Positions 6,181 through 6,933 of a stretch of 6,933 bases of DNA are shown piece after piece. Each line of letters starts with the position of its first letter. Position 1 is the stretch's first letter. The stretch lies in NCBI GenBank assembly GCA_016926315.1, contig JAFGOU010000301.1:1-6933 (forward strand). The letters are read 5' to 3'. This stretch comes from Chitinispirillaceae bacterium. GTDB taxonomy: Bacteria > Fibrobacterota > Chitinivibrionia > Chitinivibrionales > Chitinispirillaceae. The notes below the pieces were generated by a model. The model saw only the letters and a program-made list of their open reading frames with translations, did not search any database and had not been told where the DNA came from. The translations under genes and the position numbers were made by a program.

Positions 6181-6283
6181 CCATCTCAATCGGCTCAGGA
6201 GTGACCTGTCTGCGCAGGGCTCTGACGGCAGGCCGTGATCCGCACCTGGCAGGATGGTAATTGCCTATCCGTAAAAGGTCCGG
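6181..6283. other. Convergent intergenic gap, GC-rich, no clear terminator
   Basis: The plus-strand isomerase gene and the minus-strand small-protein gene converge on this 103-nt gap. It holds imperfect stems, for example GGATGG (6252-6257) with CTATCC (6265-6270) and CAGG/CCTG arms around 6231-6248, but none is followed by a convincing T-run on either strand. A CCGG-TAA-CCGG dyad spans the stop codon of the minus-strand gene (6280-6290 area), followed by ACCTTTTAC in that direction, at best a weak terminator. Confidence 0.3.
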
Positions 6284-6841
6284 TTACCGGCTGGATTTTA
6301 TTGCACGATTGTACTTCTCAACAGCGATGGAGATTAAAAATTTGCTGATTTCACCGGGAATTGAAGCAGAGACGGAAAACCCGAGTCCGATGAAAAACAG
6401 AGGGTGCGGTTCGCCAGTTTCGTTGTCGTTAAACGACAGGTAAAGTCCGGTTCCCGTGATCCCAAGGCCGCTGAGCAGTAATGATAACGCCATGATTCTT
6501 AGGGATCTGTAAGTTTTAACCATTGACCAGGCTTCAGGAACGGGCTGAAGATGGTTGCGTATGTTGCATGCAAAGGGACCGACCTTTTGGGTTATCGGGT
6601 CGTTACCAAGGTAAAAACTTTGGGAATAAATAAGGGCGAAAGGGTTGTATAATTCAAACTCGGAGCTGTTATTTACCAGGGTAATTGGCGATGGAAGTTC
6701 TCTCGCATAAACCGCAGAAAAAAATACCAGGTAAAAAAACACGAAAATACTTTTCATACAAATACGCTTTTGCCCGGCAAAAATATCGCCAAAAGAGTAT
6801 TCATGTAAAAGTACGACTGTTTTAATTGTAAAGGCTTTCAT
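6284..6841 (-). CDS. Unrecognised small secreted or membrane protein
   Basis: I do not recognise this 185-residue product. Residues 29-46 (MKSIFVFFYLVFFSAVYA) look like a signal peptide with a possible VYA cleavage site. Two further hydrophobic stretches, about 115-136 (SLLLSGLGITGTGLYLSF) and 147-175, suggest membrane segments near the C-terminus; the part between (about 47-110) is probably extracytoplasmic. Two starts compete. The ATG at 6841 has a good AGGA six nt upstream; the ATG at 6757 (residue 29) lacks a ribosome binding site but begins exactly at the signal-like segment. I keep the longer frame on the ribosome binding site evidence. The gene is richer in A and T than the housekeeping genes to the left, which may mark it as lineage-specific or transferred. 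It is convergent with the isomerase gene, and a large inverted repeat lies just upstream. Confidence 0.6.
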   Translation of the reverse strand: MKAFTIKTVVLLHEYSFGDIFAGQKRICMKSIFVFFYLVFFSAVYARELPSPITLVNNSSEFELYNPFALIYSQSFYLGNDPITQKVGPFACNIRNHLQPVPEAWSMVKTYRSLRIMALSLLLSGLGITGTGLYLSFNDNETGEPHPLFFIGLGFSVSASIPGEISKFLISIAVEKYNRAIKSSR

Positions 6842-6845
6842 TATT

Positions 6846-6852
6846 TTCCTGT
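6846..6852 (-). promoter_or_regulatory. Ribosome binding site deciding the long start of the small membrane protein
   Basis: On the minus strand CAGGAAAATA precedes the ATG at 6841, giving AGGA at a spacing of about six nt. The alternative ATG at 6757 has no purine-rich match in the preceding 15 nt. This favours the longer protein, against the signal peptide position. Confidence 0.5.
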
Positions 6853-6863
6853 TTAGGTGCTTA

Positions 6864-6908
6864 GGACGTTTTGAACGACAAAATATTGTCGTTCGTAATA
6901 AAACGTCC
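6864..6908. repeat. 45-bp compound inverted repeat (two nested 9-bp stems)
   Basis: The outer arms are GGACGTTTT (6864-6872) and AAAACGTCC (6900-6908). The inner arms are GAACGACAA (6873-6881) and TTGTCGTTC (6886-6894) around an AATA loop. All 18 pairs are perfect, with one five-nt bulge (GTAAT, 6895-6899) on the right side. There is no terminal T-run, so it is not an ordinary terminator. It lies 23 nt upstream of the ATG at 6841. On the minus strand TTGATA (6921-6916), a five-of-six -35 match, precedes it, and a poor -10 (TATTAC, 6900-6895, spacing 15) would fall in the bulge. It may be an operator, a leader structure, or a REP/MITE-like dispersed element. Confidence 0.75.
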
Positions 6909-6933
6909 GGTGTGCTATCAATATCGTTCCATA

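Noticed and set aside
6181..6283. Bidirectional terminator between the convergent genes
   Set aside because: The stems found are imperfect or short and are not followed by T-runs, so a terminator cannot be called from sequence alone.
6864..6908. The inverted repeat as a LexA box or intrinsic terminator
   Set aside because: GAAC and GTTC are present in the inner arms but the spacing is far longer than in known LexA sites, and there is no T-run after the stem on either strand.

Overview
The window looks like chromosomal core DNA from a Gram-negative (diderm) bacterium of moderate GC content. The evidence is a lipid A kinase gene (lpxK), a lipoprotein with a clear lipobox, and several housekeeping genes. 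The lineage is not settled by the sequence. A cyclophilin-FKBP fusion, described before from treponemes and flavobacteria, next to DUF1385-prfA-prmC hints at a less-studied diderm phylum, but this is a weak inference. No tRNA, rRNA, CRISPR array, insertion sequence or phage gene was seen.

Minus-strand cluster (about 1-4502, transcribed right to left): a degenerate GGDEF protein, rpmE (ribosomal protein L31), a DUF1385/YqhQ-type membrane protein, prfA (release factor 1), prmC (the methyltransferase that modifies release factors) and the first 117 codons of lpxK, which runs off the left edge. From DUF1385 to lpxK the genes are packed tightly: an ATGA overlap, then gaps of 9 and 5 nt. They are almost certainly one transcript. 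The strongest functional link is prfA-prmC, because PrmC methylates the GGQ glutamine of RF1. A 16-bp palindrome separates rpmE from DUF1385 and may act as a weak terminator or attenuator.

Divergent region (4503-4859): 357 nt without a convincing gene. It is AT-rich in the middle, with a candidate minus-strand promoter and two potential hairpins.

Plus-strand pair (4860-6180): a 96-residue protein with an N-terminal CxxC motif lies 16 nt before a 337-residue lipoprotein that joins a cyclophilin-type and an FKBP-type prolyl isomerase domain. They are probably co-transcribed; the second product should work as a lipid-anchored folding factor outside the cytoplasm.

Right end (6181-6933): a GC-rich convergent gap, then an unrecognised minus-strand gene for a small secreted or membrane protein that is more AT-rich than its neighbours. 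Its upstream region holds a striking 45-bp compound inverted repeat (two nested 9-bp perfect stems).

Most of the window is ordinary. The items most worth a second look are the dual-family immunophilin lipoprotein, the degenerate GGDEF protein that keeps an I-site-like RxxD, and the compound inverted repeat.
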